A stretch of DNA of 64,000 bases, from positions 273,434 to 337,433 of the forward strand of contig NZ_JAQIPB010000007.1 in the NCBI RefSeq assembly GCF_028023875.1. Direction: 5' to 3'. Position numbers and translations under genes: made by a program. Below the pieces are notes generated by a model that worked only from the letters and a program-made list of their open reading frames with translations, was not told the DNA's origin and did no database searches. Origin of the DNA: Xenophilus arseniciresistens (GTDB lineage: Bacteria > Pseudomonadota > Gammaproteobacteria > Burkholderiales > Burkholderiaceae_C). This document shows, in pieces, positions 46,128 through 53,945 of this stretch. How positions within the stretch are numbered: the stretch's first letter is position 1; every line of letters begins with the position of its first letter.

Positions 46128-46309
46128 GGAAGGATTCTGCTTTCGATAGCGGCCCAGGGCGTGGCTGCAGGCCATGGGCGCCAAGTTGTCATCGAGCCGG
46201 GTTATATTGTGGCGCGTTCGTGGCATTCATTCGCGTCCATCTTCCGGTCGGGCGCCTCGGTGGCCCGCACAGGGTTTGCAGCACGAGGCCGTCTGGCGTT
46301 CTCTTCGAG

Positions 46310-46323
46310 AGGAGGCTTGTGTG
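46310..46323 (+). promoter_or_regulatory. RBS deciding the HNH gene start
   Basis: A perfect AGGAGG lies at 46310-46315. It is 8 nt from the GTG at 46324 and 5 nt from one at 46321, favouring 46324, which gives the start (M)KVLKLSAQGLP. Confidence 0.75.
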
Positions 46324-46884
46324 GTGAAGGTATTGAAGCTGTCGGCCCAGGGCCTGCCGCAGTCGTGGATCTCGCTGGAACAGGCGGTGACCCACTATGC
46401 GGCGGACGAGGTGCGCTGGGAAGCCGGCGGCCAGGTCGCGCTTTTTCGCGGCGGCCACAACGCGCTCACGGGCGAGCAGTCGCAGATCGCCGTGGCCAGC
46501 ATCATCGGCACCAAGGGCGTGCCGCGCATCAGCCCGTTTTCGATGCGGCCGGGCCTCACCAACAGCAAGCTCTTCGCGCGCGACCGCAACATCTGCGCCT
46601 ATTGCGGCGGCCATTTCCATGAGGACGAGCTCACGCGCGAGCACATCGTGCCCTTCGCGCAAAGGGGCGTGGACCATTGGATGAACGTGGTCACGGCCTG
46701 CCGGCCCTGCAACCACCGCAAGAGCAGCCGCACGCCCGAGCAGGCCGGCATGCCCCTGCTGTACACGCCCTACGTGCCCAGCCTGTGGGAAGACTTCATC
46801 CTGCGCAACCGCCGCATCCTGGCCGATCAGATGGAGTTCCTGATGGCGCACCTGCCGCGCAATTCGCGCCTGCACGACAGCTGA
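46324..46884 (+). CDS. HNH endonuclease
   Basis: A 186-residue protein with a C-terminal HNH domain. The N-terminal ~85 residues (KVLKLSAQGLPQSWISLEQAV...DEVRWEAG) form a conserved beta-rich region. The HNH part has ICAYCGGHFHEDELTREHIVPFAQRG: a CxxC zinc pair, then Glu-His with the His as first catalytic residue, followed by NVVTACRPCNHRKS with the Asn and second CxxC and His. This type is widespread in proteobacterial chromosomes without a restriction context, and none is seen here, so a housekeeping DNA role is likely but unproven. The GTG start follows AGGAGG. Its stop lies in the left arm of palindromic element 2. Confidence 0.88.
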   Translation: MKVLKLSAQGLPQSWISLEQAVTHYAADEVRWEAGGQVALFRGGHNALTGEQSQIAVASIIGTKGVPRISPFSMRPGLTNSKLFARDRNICAYCGGHFHEDELTREHIVPFAQRGVDHWMNVVTACRPCNHRKSSRTPEQAGMPLLYTPYVPSLWEDFILRNRRILADQMEFLMAHLPRNSRLHDS

Positions 46885-47044
46885 GAAGGTGTGAACGAAC
46901 CCCACATGTCCGCTCATCCCGCCCAGAGGCGCGCCCTCATCGTTGCAAATGCTCGCCATAGCCCGAGCTATGGCTGCGCTTTGCGCCTCGATGGCGCACC
47001 TCTGGACGGTCTGCTCGGCCACGCGGGATTCATTCACACCTTCT
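46884..47044. repeat. Palindromic element 2, after the HNH gene
   Basis: A 161-bp near-palindrome starting on the last base of the HNH stop codon. Outer arms 46884-46903 and 47025-47044 match at 17 of 20 positions. Inner arms 46923-46935 and 46993-47005 pair with one G-T difference. The centre is a perfect hairpin, GCCATAGC (46955-46962), CCGA loop, GCTATGGC (46967-46974), followed by TGCG. Arm and hairpin sequences differ from element 1 (6316-6440) but the design is the same: stop codon in the arm, central GCC..GGC stem with four-base loop, then TGCG. Function not known. Confidence 0.8.
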
Positions 47045-47069
47045 GAGCGCTCGGCGCGCAATGGAAATG

Positions 47070-47095
47070 ACAAAGGGCGCCGCGGCGCCCTTTGT
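47070..47095. terminator. Bidirectional hairpin between HNH and lipase-like gene
   Basis: ACAAAGGGCGCC (47070-47081), GC, GGCGCCCTTTGT (47084-47095): a perfect 12-bp stem, A-rich on one side and T-rich on the other, between convergent genes. Confidence 0.75.
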
Positions 47096-47112
47096 GTTGA
47101 TGGGTCCAATGC

Positions 47113-48498
47113 TCAATAGCTCAGCTCAAGCACGGCCACATGGCCCTGCGCCGCCGGCCAGCTCTGGCCCGCGATGCGTTCGCCGTTGAACTCGCCCACC
47201 ACGCTGCGCGCAGCATCGCCTGGCAGCCTGAGCCTGGCACTGGCCACTCCCGCGCCGCGCGGCGGCACGCCGGGCAGCTGGGCCTGCCCGTCCAGGCGCA
47301 TGGTGTCGCGCTGGGCGTCGAAGTAGCCGCGCGGGCGCGTGAAGATCACGATGGCTTTTGCGTCGCGGTCGGCGGCGGCGATGCGCTCGGGCCGCAGATT
47401 GACGATGCGGCTCGAACGCGGGAAGGGGCTGCGGTAGATGTGCGTGGTCGCATAGCCCGGCGCCGTGATCTCGAATTCGTAGGTTTGCCGCGGGTCGGCG
47501 GCAAAAGGCCCCCAGCGTCCGTCGGTGCCCACCGTCTTGCGCCACACGGCGGCACCGGTGCGGGCGCCCGTGGCCGGGTCCGTCGCGTAGACCGCGAGCT
47601 GCGCGCCGGTCAGGGCCAGGTTGTTGCTGAAGGCGCCGCTGGCCGGGTCGGTGCTGACCAGGCCCAGGCCCGTGAGGCGGCCGTCGAGCACGATGCTGGC
47701 TTCGGCCGTGATTGCGGTGCTGCGCGGTGCGGAGCCGGTGAGGAACTCCCAGGTCGCGGCGAAGGCCGCTGGCGAGAAGGAGGTTTCGCGGTGGTCCACG
47801 CGCGGCAGCACCCCATTGCGCGCGCCGCGCAGCGCCGGGCCGTCGAAGCCGATGCCGGTGGGCGTGCCCGGCCGGCCGATCCACACGCCGTCGGGCTGCG
47901 CGTACTTGTCGTTGTTGTCCGAGCGCAGGGTGAGCCACTGCACGCCCGGCGTGACCTCGTCGCCATTGGGGCCCTTGGGCGCATTGAGCTGCGTGAGGAA
48001 GGCGGAGCGGGCCGAGAACTCGTTCTGCTCCTGGTGGCCGGCCACGTTCCAGATGCCGTGCGCCGGGTTGCCGCCCAGCACCGCATGGCTGACCTTGGCC
48101 GCGCCGCCGCCGTTCTGGATGTAGTTGCGGATGGCATTGCCGCCACGCGAGTTGCCGATCAGCACCAGCTTCGCGGCGCCGGTTTCGCGCAGCACGGCGT
48201 CCACCCGCTCGGCCAGGAAGGCCATCGAGTCGGCCGTCGAACTGCGGCCCGGCTGGGCCTGGGTGTCGTCGTCACGCGCCAGCGGCAGCGGCTGGTCGAA
48301 GGCGAACAGGCGCTCGCGCGGCCAGCCGTTGGATTCGAAGCGCCAGATCGTGGTCTGCCACAGCGCGGCCGAATCGCCGTTGCCGTGCACGAAGACGATG
48401 GGCGGGAGATCGGCGCCAGGGGTGGCGGGCATGGTCGAGCAGGCGGCAAGGGTGAGCAGGGCAGGCGCGCCAAGCAGCAGGGTGCGGCGTTGGGTCAT
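47113..48498 (-). CDS. Lipase-like alpha/beta hydrolase lipoprotein
   Basis: A 461-residue putative lipoprotein. The N-terminus MTQRRTLLLGAPALLTLAAC has a lipobox with Cys20 (a Tat-like RR pair is also present but without the full motif). The hydrolase domain has VFVHGNGDSAALWQ, the nucleophile elbow IGNSRGGN (Ser117) and His candidates such as HAVLGGNPAHG. The ~180-residue C-terminal part is beta-rich with Ig/carboxypeptidase regulatory-like repeats (AVYATDPATGARTGAAVWRK, ADPRQTYEFEI), perhaps for substrate or surface binding. Related to lipases or short-chain polyester hydrolases; substrate unknown. Terminator at 47070-47095. Confidence 0.82.
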   Translation of the reverse strand: MTQRRTLLLGAPALLTLAACSTMPATPGADLPPIVFVHGNGDSAALWQTTIWRFESNGWPRERLFAFDQPLPLARDDDTQAQPGRSSTADSMAFLAERVDAVLRETGAAKLVLIGNSRGGNAIRNYIQNGGGAAKVSHAVLGGNPAHGIWNVAGHQEQNEFSARSAFLTQLNAPKGPNGDEVTPGVQWLTLRSDNNDKYAQPDGVWIGRPGTPTGIGFDGPALRGARNGVLPRVDHRETSFSPAAFAATWEFLTGSAPRSTAITAEASIVLDGRLTGLGLVSTDPASGAFSNNLALTGAQLAVYATDPATGARTGAAVWRKTVGTDGRWGPFAADPRQTYEFEITAPGYATTHIYRSPFPRSSRIVNLRPERIAAADRDAKAIVIFTRPRGYFDAQRDTMRLDGQAQLPGVPPRGAGVASARLRLPGDAARSVVGEFNGERIAGQSWPAAQGHVAVLELSY

Positions 48499-48536
48499 TG
48501 GTCGGCGGTCTCCTTGCCCCGCTTTATAAAGAAAAA

Positions 48537-48561
48537 ACCCGCCAGTGCGGCACTGGCGGGT
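48537..48561 (-). terminator. Terminator of the acyl-CoA dehydrogenase pair
   Basis: CCCGCCAGTGC/GCACTGGCGGG stem (48538-48560); on the minus strand it is followed by TTTTTTC. It lies 25 nt after the stop of the 48586-49701 gene. Confidence 0.88.
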
Positions 48562-48585
48562 GGCTGGCTGGGCGCGGGCTGCCGG

Positions 48586-49701
48586 TCAGGCGAAGACGCC
48601 CGCCGTTTCTTCCATGCGCGCCGACACCTCGCCCAACTGGTGCAGCGTGTCGCCGTAGGCCATTTCCATCTGCGTGAGCTTGCGGAAGTAGTGGCTGCCC
48701 ACGTACTCGTCGGTCACGCCGATGCCGCCGTGCATCTGCACCGATTGCTGGCCCACGAAGCGCAGCGACACGCCCAGCTGGTACTTGGCGCGCGCCATGG
48801 CCTGGCGGCGCTCGGCCGCGGGCGCGTTGAGCTTGAGGCTGGCGTAATAGCTCATCGAGCGCGCCAGCTCCAGCTGCATCTTCATGTCGGCCACGCGATG
48901 GCGCAGTGCCTGGAAGCTGCCGATCAGCACGCCGAACTGCTTGCGCGTGTTGAGGTATTCCACCGTCAGCGCCAACGTCTTTTCCATCACGCCCACGCCT
49001 TCGGCGCAGGTGGCGGCGATGCCGATGTCCACCGCATGCTCGAGCACGGCCAGGCCGTCGGCGGCCAGCAGGGTGGCGGCTGCCTTGTCGAACACCACTT
49101 CGGCGGCGCGGCTGCCGTCCTGCGTGCCGTAGCCACGTGCGGCCACGCCGTCCTCGGCGCGCGCGACGAGGAAGAGGGCGATCCTGCCGTCGAGCTGCGC
49201 GGGCACGATGAAGGCATCGGCCTGGTCGCCGGCGGGCGCCAGGCTCTTGGTGCCGCTGACGGTGTAGGCATCGCCGGCCTTGGCGGCGGTGGCGGCGCAC
49301 ACATCCAGGCGATAGCGCGCCTTCTTCTCTTGATGGGCCAGCACCACCAGCGCCTCGCCGCTGGCGATGCCGGGCAGCCAGCGTTCCTTGGTGGCAGCGT
49401 CGGCATGGCCGGCCAGCACCGCGCCGGCAATCAGCGACTGCGCCAGCGGCTCCAGCACGATGCCGCGGCCCAGCTCTTCCATCACCACCATGCCTTCGAT
49501 GGGGCTCATGCCCAGGCCGCCATCGGCCTCGGGGATGTACAGGCCGCCCAGGCCCAGTTCGGCCAGGCCGCTCCAGGCCTCGCGCGAGAAGCCGCCTTCG
49601 GCTTCGATCTTCTGGCGGCGCTCGAAGTCGTAGCTTTTTTCGACCCACTTGGCGACGGCGTCGCGCAGTTGCTGCTGGTCGTCGGAGAAATTGAAGTCCA
49701 T
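48586..49701 (-). CDS. Acyl-CoA dehydrogenase (pimeloyl-CoA dehydrogenase small-subunit-like)
   Basis: A 371-residue FAD-dependent acyl-CoA dehydrogenase fold protein. It begins MDFNFSDDQQQLRDAVAKW, has GGLYIPEADGGLGMSPIEGMVVMEELGRG in the helical N-terminal domain (key residues Glu-Glu-Leu-Gly), and FGVLIGSFQALRHRVADM and MHGGIGVTDEYVGSHYFRK in the C-terminal domain. The beta domain is shortened and divergent in the FAD-contact TW/S region, as in the small subunit of the PimD kind. It is 11 nt downstream of a larger partner on the same strand; the two likely form a heteromeric enzyme for dicarboxyl- or branched acyl-CoA. Confidence 0.85.
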   Translation of the reverse strand: MDFNFSDDQQQLRDAVAKWVEKSYDFERRQKIEAEGGFSREAWSGLAELGLGGLYIPEADGGLGMSPIEGMVVMEELGRGIVLEPLAQSLIAGAVLAGHADAATKERWLPGIASGEALVVLAHQEKKARYRLDVCAATAAKAGDAYTVSGTKSLAPAGDQADAFIVPAQLDGRIALFLVARAEDGVAARGYGTQDGSRAAEVVFDKAAATLLAADGLAVLEHAVDIGIAATCAEGVGVMEKTLALTVEYLNTRKQFGVLIGSFQALRHRVADMKMQLELARSMSYYASLKLNAPAAERRQAMARAKYQLGVSLRFVGQQSVQMHGGIGVTDEYVGSHYFRKLTQMEMAYGDTLHQLGEVSARMEETAGVFA

Positions 49702-49712
49702 TTCTGTTCCTT

Positions 49713-50894
49713 TCAGCCCAGCACGGTTTGAGCCACGATGTTTCTCTGCACTTCGTTCGAACCGCCGTAGATCGTGGTCTTGCGGTAGTTGAAGAAGGTG
49801 GAGGCCAGCGGCGCCAGCGCCGGGTTGCCGCCGGGGAAGTCGCCCTGCCAGCCCGCATGCATGGCCTCGCGGATCAGCGGCAGCGAGTAGGCGCCGCCGG
49901 CCAGCATCATCAGTTCGGTGTAGCGCTGCTGGATCTCGCTGCCCTTGATCTTGAGCAGGCCGGCGATGTCCAGCGGGTTCTTGCCCGACTTCTCGGCCGA
50001 CAGCACGCGCAGCACCAGCATCTCGAGCGCCACCACGTCCACTTCCAGCTTGGCGATCTCGTCGCGAAAGCGCACGTCGTCGTACACGCCTTCGGCCTTG
50101 GCGATGCGCTTGAGCCGCTCCAGCTCGCGCTTGCTGCGGTTCACGTCGGCGATGTTGGTGCGCTCGTGCGAGAGCAGGTGCTTGGCGTAGGTCCAGCCCT
50201 TGTTCTCTTCGCCGATCAGGTTCTCGGCCGGCACCTCGACGTTGTCGAAGAACACGTCGTTGACTTCAAAGGAACCGTCCAGCAGCTTGATCGGGCGCAC
50301 GGTCACGCCGGGCGTCTTCATGTCCAGCACGATGAAGCTGATGCCGGTCTGGGGTTTGCCTTCGCTGCTGGTGCGCACGAGGTTGAACATCCAGTCGCCG
50401 TACTGACCCAGCGTGGTCCAGGTCTTCTGGCCGTTGAGGATGTACTTGTCGCCCTTGCGCTCGGCCCGCGTGCGCAGCGAGGCCAGGTCGGAGCCCGAGC
50501 CCGGTTCGCTGTAGCCCTGGCTCCACCAGACTTCGCCGCTGGCGATGCCCGGCAGCAGGCGCTGCTGCTGCTCCTTGTTGCCGTAGGCCATGATCACCGG
50601 TGCCACCATCACGGGGCCGAAGGGGATGATGCGCGGCGCGCCGGCCAGGGCGCATTCCTCTTCGAACAGGTGCTTTTGCACGGCCGTCCAGCCCGGGCCG
50701 CCGAATTCCTTGGGCCAGCCGTAGCCCAGCCAACCCTTCTTGCCCAGGATCTTGGCCCAGCCCTGCATGTCTTCGCGGCTGAGCTCCAGGGCGTTGAGCA
50801 CCTTGTGCGAAATGTCCTTGGGCAGGTTCTGCGCCACCCAGGCGCGGATCTCTTCGCGGAACTGCTGTTCCTCGGGGGTAAATGCCAAATCCAT
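49713..50894 (-). CDS. Acyl-CoA dehydrogenase (pimeloyl-CoA dehydrogenase large-subunit-like)
   Basis: A 393-residue acyl-CoA dehydrogenase resembling PimC. It starts MDLAFTPEEQQFREEIRAW and has YSEPGSGSDLASLRT and GQKTWTTLGQYGDWMFNLVRT (FAD-binding TW motif), HERTNIADVNRSKRELERL and the C-terminal TIYGGSNEVQRNIVAQ, where Gly-Gly-Ser/Thr-Asn-Glu/x-x-Gln contact FAD. The ATG was chosen for the canonical N-terminus; the longer open frame upstream runs across purN antisense and is not real. Operon with the small-subunit-like gene. No other beta-oxidation genes are close. Confidence 0.88.
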   Translation of the reverse strand: MDLAFTPEEQQFREEIRAWVAQNLPKDISHKVLNALELSREDMQGWAKILGKKGWLGYGWPKEFGGPGWTAVQKHLFEEECALAGAPRIIPFGPVMVAPVIMAYGNKEQQQRLLPGIASGEVWWSQGYSEPGSGSDLASLRTRAERKGDKYILNGQKTWTTLGQYGDWMFNLVRTSSEGKPQTGISFIVLDMKTPGVTVRPIKLLDGSFEVNDVFFDNVEVPAENLIGEENKGWTYAKHLLSHERTNIADVNRSKRELERLKRIAKAEGVYDDVRFRDEIAKLEVDVVALEMLVLRVLSAEKSGKNPLDIAGLLKIKGSEIQQRYTELMMLAGGAYSLPLIREAMHAGWQGDFPGGNPALAPLASTFFNYRKTTIYGGSNEVQRNIVAQTVLG

Positions 50895-51050
50895 GGGAAG
50901 TGTCTCCAGAGAAGCAGGATTTTTAGCACGGTCGTTCGCATGTCTCAGTCCGCCCGGCGACACGACGATAATTCCGCCCCCGGTGCCGGGCCCGTCGCGC
51001 GTGGATTGCATGCGACGCGCGGTCGGCCGCCAGACGCCATCCAGACTCAC

Positions 51051-51659
51051 ATGCGCAACATCGTCATCCTCATCTCCGGCAGCGGCTCCAACATGGCAGC
51101 GCTGGTGAACGCCGCCAAGGCCGAGCGCTGGGCCGAGCGGCTCGATGCCCGCGTGGCGGCCGTCATCAGCAACCGCGCGGATGCAGCGGGCCTGGAATGG
51201 GCGCGGGCGCAGGGCCTGGCCACGGCCTTGGTCCCGCATGGCGAGCATCCCAGCCGCGAAGCCTTCGATGCCGCGCTGATGCAGGCCATCGACATGCATG
51301 CGCCTTCGCTGGTGCTGCTGGCCGGCTTCATGCGCATCCTGACGCCTGGCTTTGTGGGGCACTACGCGGGCCGGCTGCTCAACATCCATCCCTCGCTGCT
51401 GCCGGCCTTCGCGGGCCTGCACACGCACCGGCGCGCCCTCGAGGCCGGCTGCCGCGTGGCCGGCGCCACCGTGCACGAGGTGACGCCGGAGCTGGACCAC
51501 GGCCCCATCCTCGCGCAGGCCGCGGTGCCGGTGCTGGCCGGCGACACGCCCGAGGCCCTGGCCGCCCGGGTGCTGTCGCAGGAACACCGCATCTATCCCC
51601 AGGCGGTGGCCCAGTGGCTGAAAGTCACGCACCCGTCATCGAAGACCGCGTGCGTTTGA
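51051..51659 (+). CDS. purN: Phosphoribosylglycinamide formyltransferase PurN
   Basis: PurN transfers formyl from 10-formyl-THF to GAR, step 3 of purine synthesis. The 202-residue enzyme starts MRNIVILISGSGSNMAALVN with the phosphate-binding Gly-Ser-Gly-Ser-Asn, and has ILTPGFVGHYAGRLLNIHPSLLPAF (catalytic Asn and His, key residues Asn-Ile-His-Pro-Ser) and GATVHEVTPELDHGPILAQ with catalytic Asp. The GLHTHRRALEAG segment replaces the usual GxxxxxxAL helix, within family variation. Divergent from the acyl-CoA dehydrogenase pair; a GATAAT hexamer at 50965-50972 could be its promoter. Confidence 0.95.
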   Translation: MRNIVILISGSGSNMAALVNAAKAERWAERLDARVAAVISNRADAAGLEWARAQGLATALVPHGEHPSREAFDAALMQAIDMHAPSLVLLAGFMRILTPGFVGHYAGRLLNIHPSLLPAFAGLHTHRRALEAGCRVAGATVHEVTPELDHGPILAQAAVPVLAGDTPEALAARVLSQEHRIYPQAVAQWLKVTHPSSKTACV

Positions 51660-51725
51660 TTGACAATTGGTTACGTCTGCTGCGTTCGCAGCGGGCGTAG
51701 CCGATCCCGTCAGCCGCCTCTTTGT

Positions 51726-51980
51726 TCAATCGCCCACGCGCTCGAAGCGCGGCCGCCACTGGCCATCCACGCACACCTGTTCATTGAACATGGCAGCGGG
51801 CCGGACCCACAGGCCGGCCGCGCCGTACAGCGCGCGGTACAGCGTCAGGGCCTCCAGCGTTTCGCTGTGCCGCACGGTGTCCAGCACCTGGTATTCGCCG
51901 CCCTTGTAGTGGCGGTAGCGGCCGGGCGCGGTGCGAACCAGGGGCGGCAGGTCAGTGTCGGTGGGCGGGCTTTGGCTCAT
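51726..51980 (-). CDS. DUF1653 protein
   Basis: An 84-residue protein with the DUF1653 domain: GRYRHYKGGEYQVLDTVRHSETLEALTLYRALYG (key residues G-x-Y-x-H-Y-K-G-x-x-Y) and a C-terminal VWVRP-like LWVRPAAMFNEQV. DUF1653 proteins are small beta proteins of unknown function. The ATG gives MSQSPPTDTD; an earlier in-frame start exists but adds a basic tail not typical of the family. Convergent with purN and divergent from the M48 peptidase gene. Confidence 0.85.
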   Translation of the reverse strand: MSQSPPTDTDLPPLVRTAPGRYRHYKGGEYQVLDTVRHSETLEALTLYRALYGAAGLWVRPAAMFNEQVCVDGQWRPRFERVGD

Positions 51981-52042
51981 GGTGCTTTTCGAGTTGAAGG
52001 CGTGCGTGTTCTTTCGATGCGCGCGTGTTGCGGGTTCCAAGG

Positions 52043-53905
52043 ATGGACAGAGCGGATTTTGTGCACCTGGTGCATCTGAGTGAGCAGGCCAGTGCCGAAA
52101 ACAGCCAAGCCTACCGGCGTGGCGTGGCCGCCTTTGCGGCGCTCGGCTATGCCTGGGTGCTGGGCTGCCTTTTGCTGGCGCTGGCGGGGCTTGGCTGGGT
52201 CTTCGGCCTGTGGAGCGACGAGCCCGTGCGCTGGCATGCGGTGCGGGTGATGGTGCTGCTGTCTTCGCTGGGCCTGGCGTGGGCGACGCTGCGCAGCCTG
52301 TGGCTGCAGCAGGAGCCGCCCGAGGGCGTTGCCCTCACGCCCGAGCAGGCGCCGGCGCTGTTCGAGGCGCTGGCGCGCATCCGCGAAAAAATCCAGGGCC
52401 CGCCCATCCATCAGGTCTACCTGGACGACGCCTTCAATGCCAGCATCCGCCAGTGGCCGCGCTTTGGCCTGCTGGGCGGGGCGGTCAACACGCTGACCAT
52501 CGGCCTGCCGCTGCTGATGGCGCTGGAGCGGCGGCGCCTGCTGTCGGTGCTGGCGCACGAGTACGGCCACCTGCGCGGCGACCATGGCCGGCTCAACGCC
52601 TGGGTCTATCGCACGCGGCTGGCCTGGCTGCGCATGGACGCCCACATGCAGCGCCAGGACGGCGCGATGGCGCAGCTCTCGCAGGCCTTCCTGCACTGGT
52701 ACTTCCCGCGCTTCGCGGCGCGCACCTTCGCGCTCGCCCGGCAGGACGAATACGAGGCCGACCGCGTGTCGGCAAAACTGCTGGGGCCGCGCGTGGCGGC
52801 CTCGGCGCTCAGCGAGATCGCCATCAAGGCCCAGTGGCTGGACGCGCAACTCATGCCCGCGCACTGGGCCCGGGCAGCCGACCGGGCCCAGCCGCTGGGC
52901 CCCTTTGCCGCGCTGCAGACGCAGCTGTGCAGCGCGCCGCCGGAAGATGTGGCGCGCGCCGCCCTGCGTGCCGCGCTGCGGGGCACCAGCGACGTGAGCG
53001 ACACCCATCCGGGCCTGCGCGACCGGCTCGAGGCCTGGGAAGTCAGCCCGCGCCTGCCGCGCTGGCCCGAGAAGGGTTCGCTGCACATGCTGGCCGATGC
53101 CGCGCACTGGGTGCGGCATTTCGATGCGCAGTGGTGCCGCGCGCAAGGGGCCGACTGGCGCCAGCACCATGCCTGGCTGGAGCGTGTGCGCGAGCGGGCG
53201 GCCCTGCTGGCCGCGCGTGCCGACAGGCTCACGGCCGACGAATGCGTGGAATGGGCCGATCTTGAACTGCGCCGCAACCCGCAGGCCGTGGTGCGCAGCC
53301 GCTACGAGCGCGCTCTGGAACTGGCGCCCGAACACGCCGGTGCATTGCGCGGGCTGCTGCGTGGCGAGTGCGGGCGCGCGGACCGTCTGGCCCTGCTGGA
53401 TCGCCTGCATGCCACGGGCGCAGCGCAGCACTACCGGGCCGCGAGCGAAGCCGTCGCGTTGCTGGAAGACCCGGCTCAGGGCGAGCATGACGCGCAGGCC
53501 CTGCAACGCTGGCGCGAGCGGCTGCGCGCGGCGCGAGAAGGCGAACAGCGGGCCTGGGAAGAGTTGGCCGAGCCGCCGTACTTCGAGCGCACCGGCTCGC
53601 CCACGCTCGACGAATTCGTGCTCAGCGAGCTGCGCATCGCCCTGGCGCGCTGCCGGCCCGTCACGCGCGCCTGGCTGCTCAAGCGCGAGCTGCGGGCCAT
53701 GCCCTGGCGCGCGGCGCACATCCTTTTCGTGCAGGTGCATGGCCTGGACGACGAACAACGCCACGGCCTGTGCCGCGCGCTGGAGCAGCAGCTTGACGTG
53801 CCGGGTGCGCTGCTGGTGCTGGCCGCGGGCCAGGACGTGCCGCGCGACGAAGTGGAGCAGCACGTGCGCGCGCCGGTCTGGACCCGCACGCGGCTGCAGG
53901 GCTGA
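52043..53905 (+). CDS. M48-family membrane zinc peptidase
   Basis: A 620-residue membrane protein of peptidase family M48 (HtpX/Ste24-like). Two N-terminal membrane helices (about residues 29-58 and 66-88) are followed by a catalytic domain with the zinc motif His172-Glu-Tyr-Gly-His176 in LSVLAHEYGHLRGDHGRL and the third ligand Glu in QDEYEADRVSAKLL. The C-terminal ~300 residues are helical and Arg/Ala/Glu-rich with TPR-like features (RYERALELAPEHAGALRG) and may bind substrate or partners. A role in membrane protein quality control is likely by family. I use the ATG MDRADF; a GTG six codons upstream is an alternative. Confidence 0.87.
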   Translation: MDRADFVHLVHLSEQASAENSQAYRRGVAAFAALGYAWVLGCLLLALAGLGWVFGLWSDEPVRWHAVRVMVLLSSLGLAWATLRSLWLQQEPPEGVALTPEQAPALFEALARIREKIQGPPIHQVYLDDAFNASIRQWPRFGLLGGAVNTLTIGLPLLMALERRRLLSVLAHEYGHLRGDHGRLNAWVYRTRLAWLRMDAHMQRQDGAMAQLSQAFLHWYFPRFAARTFALARQDEYEADRVSAKLLGPRVAASALSEIAIKAQWLDAQLMPAHWARAADRAQPLGPFAALQTQLCSAPPEDVARAALRAALRGTSDVSDTHPGLRDRLEAWEVSPRLPRWPEKGSLHMLADAAHWVRHFDAQWCRAQGADWRQHHAWLERVRERAALLAARADRLTADECVEWADLELRRNPQAVVRSRYERALELAPEHAGALRGLLRGECGRADRLALLDRLHATGAAQHYRAASEAVALLEDPAQGEHDAQALQRWRERLRAAREGEQRAWEELAEPPYFERTGSPTLDEFVLSELRIALARCRPVTRAWLLKRELRAMPWRAAHILFVQVHGLDDEQRHGLCRALEQQLDVPGALLVLAAGQDVPRDEVEQHVRAPVWTRTRLQG

Positions 53906-53930
53906 ACCGCGGCAGGGGCGGGCGCAATGG

Positions 53931-53936
53931 GACAAT
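53931..53936 (+). promoter_or_regulatory. GACAAT -10-like hexamer before the RsmB-family gene
   Basis: GACAAT lies 9 nt before the ATG at 53946 (GGGACAATCGCGCCCCTATG). No -35 match. Confidence 0.35.
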
Positions 53937-53945
53937 CGCGCCCCT

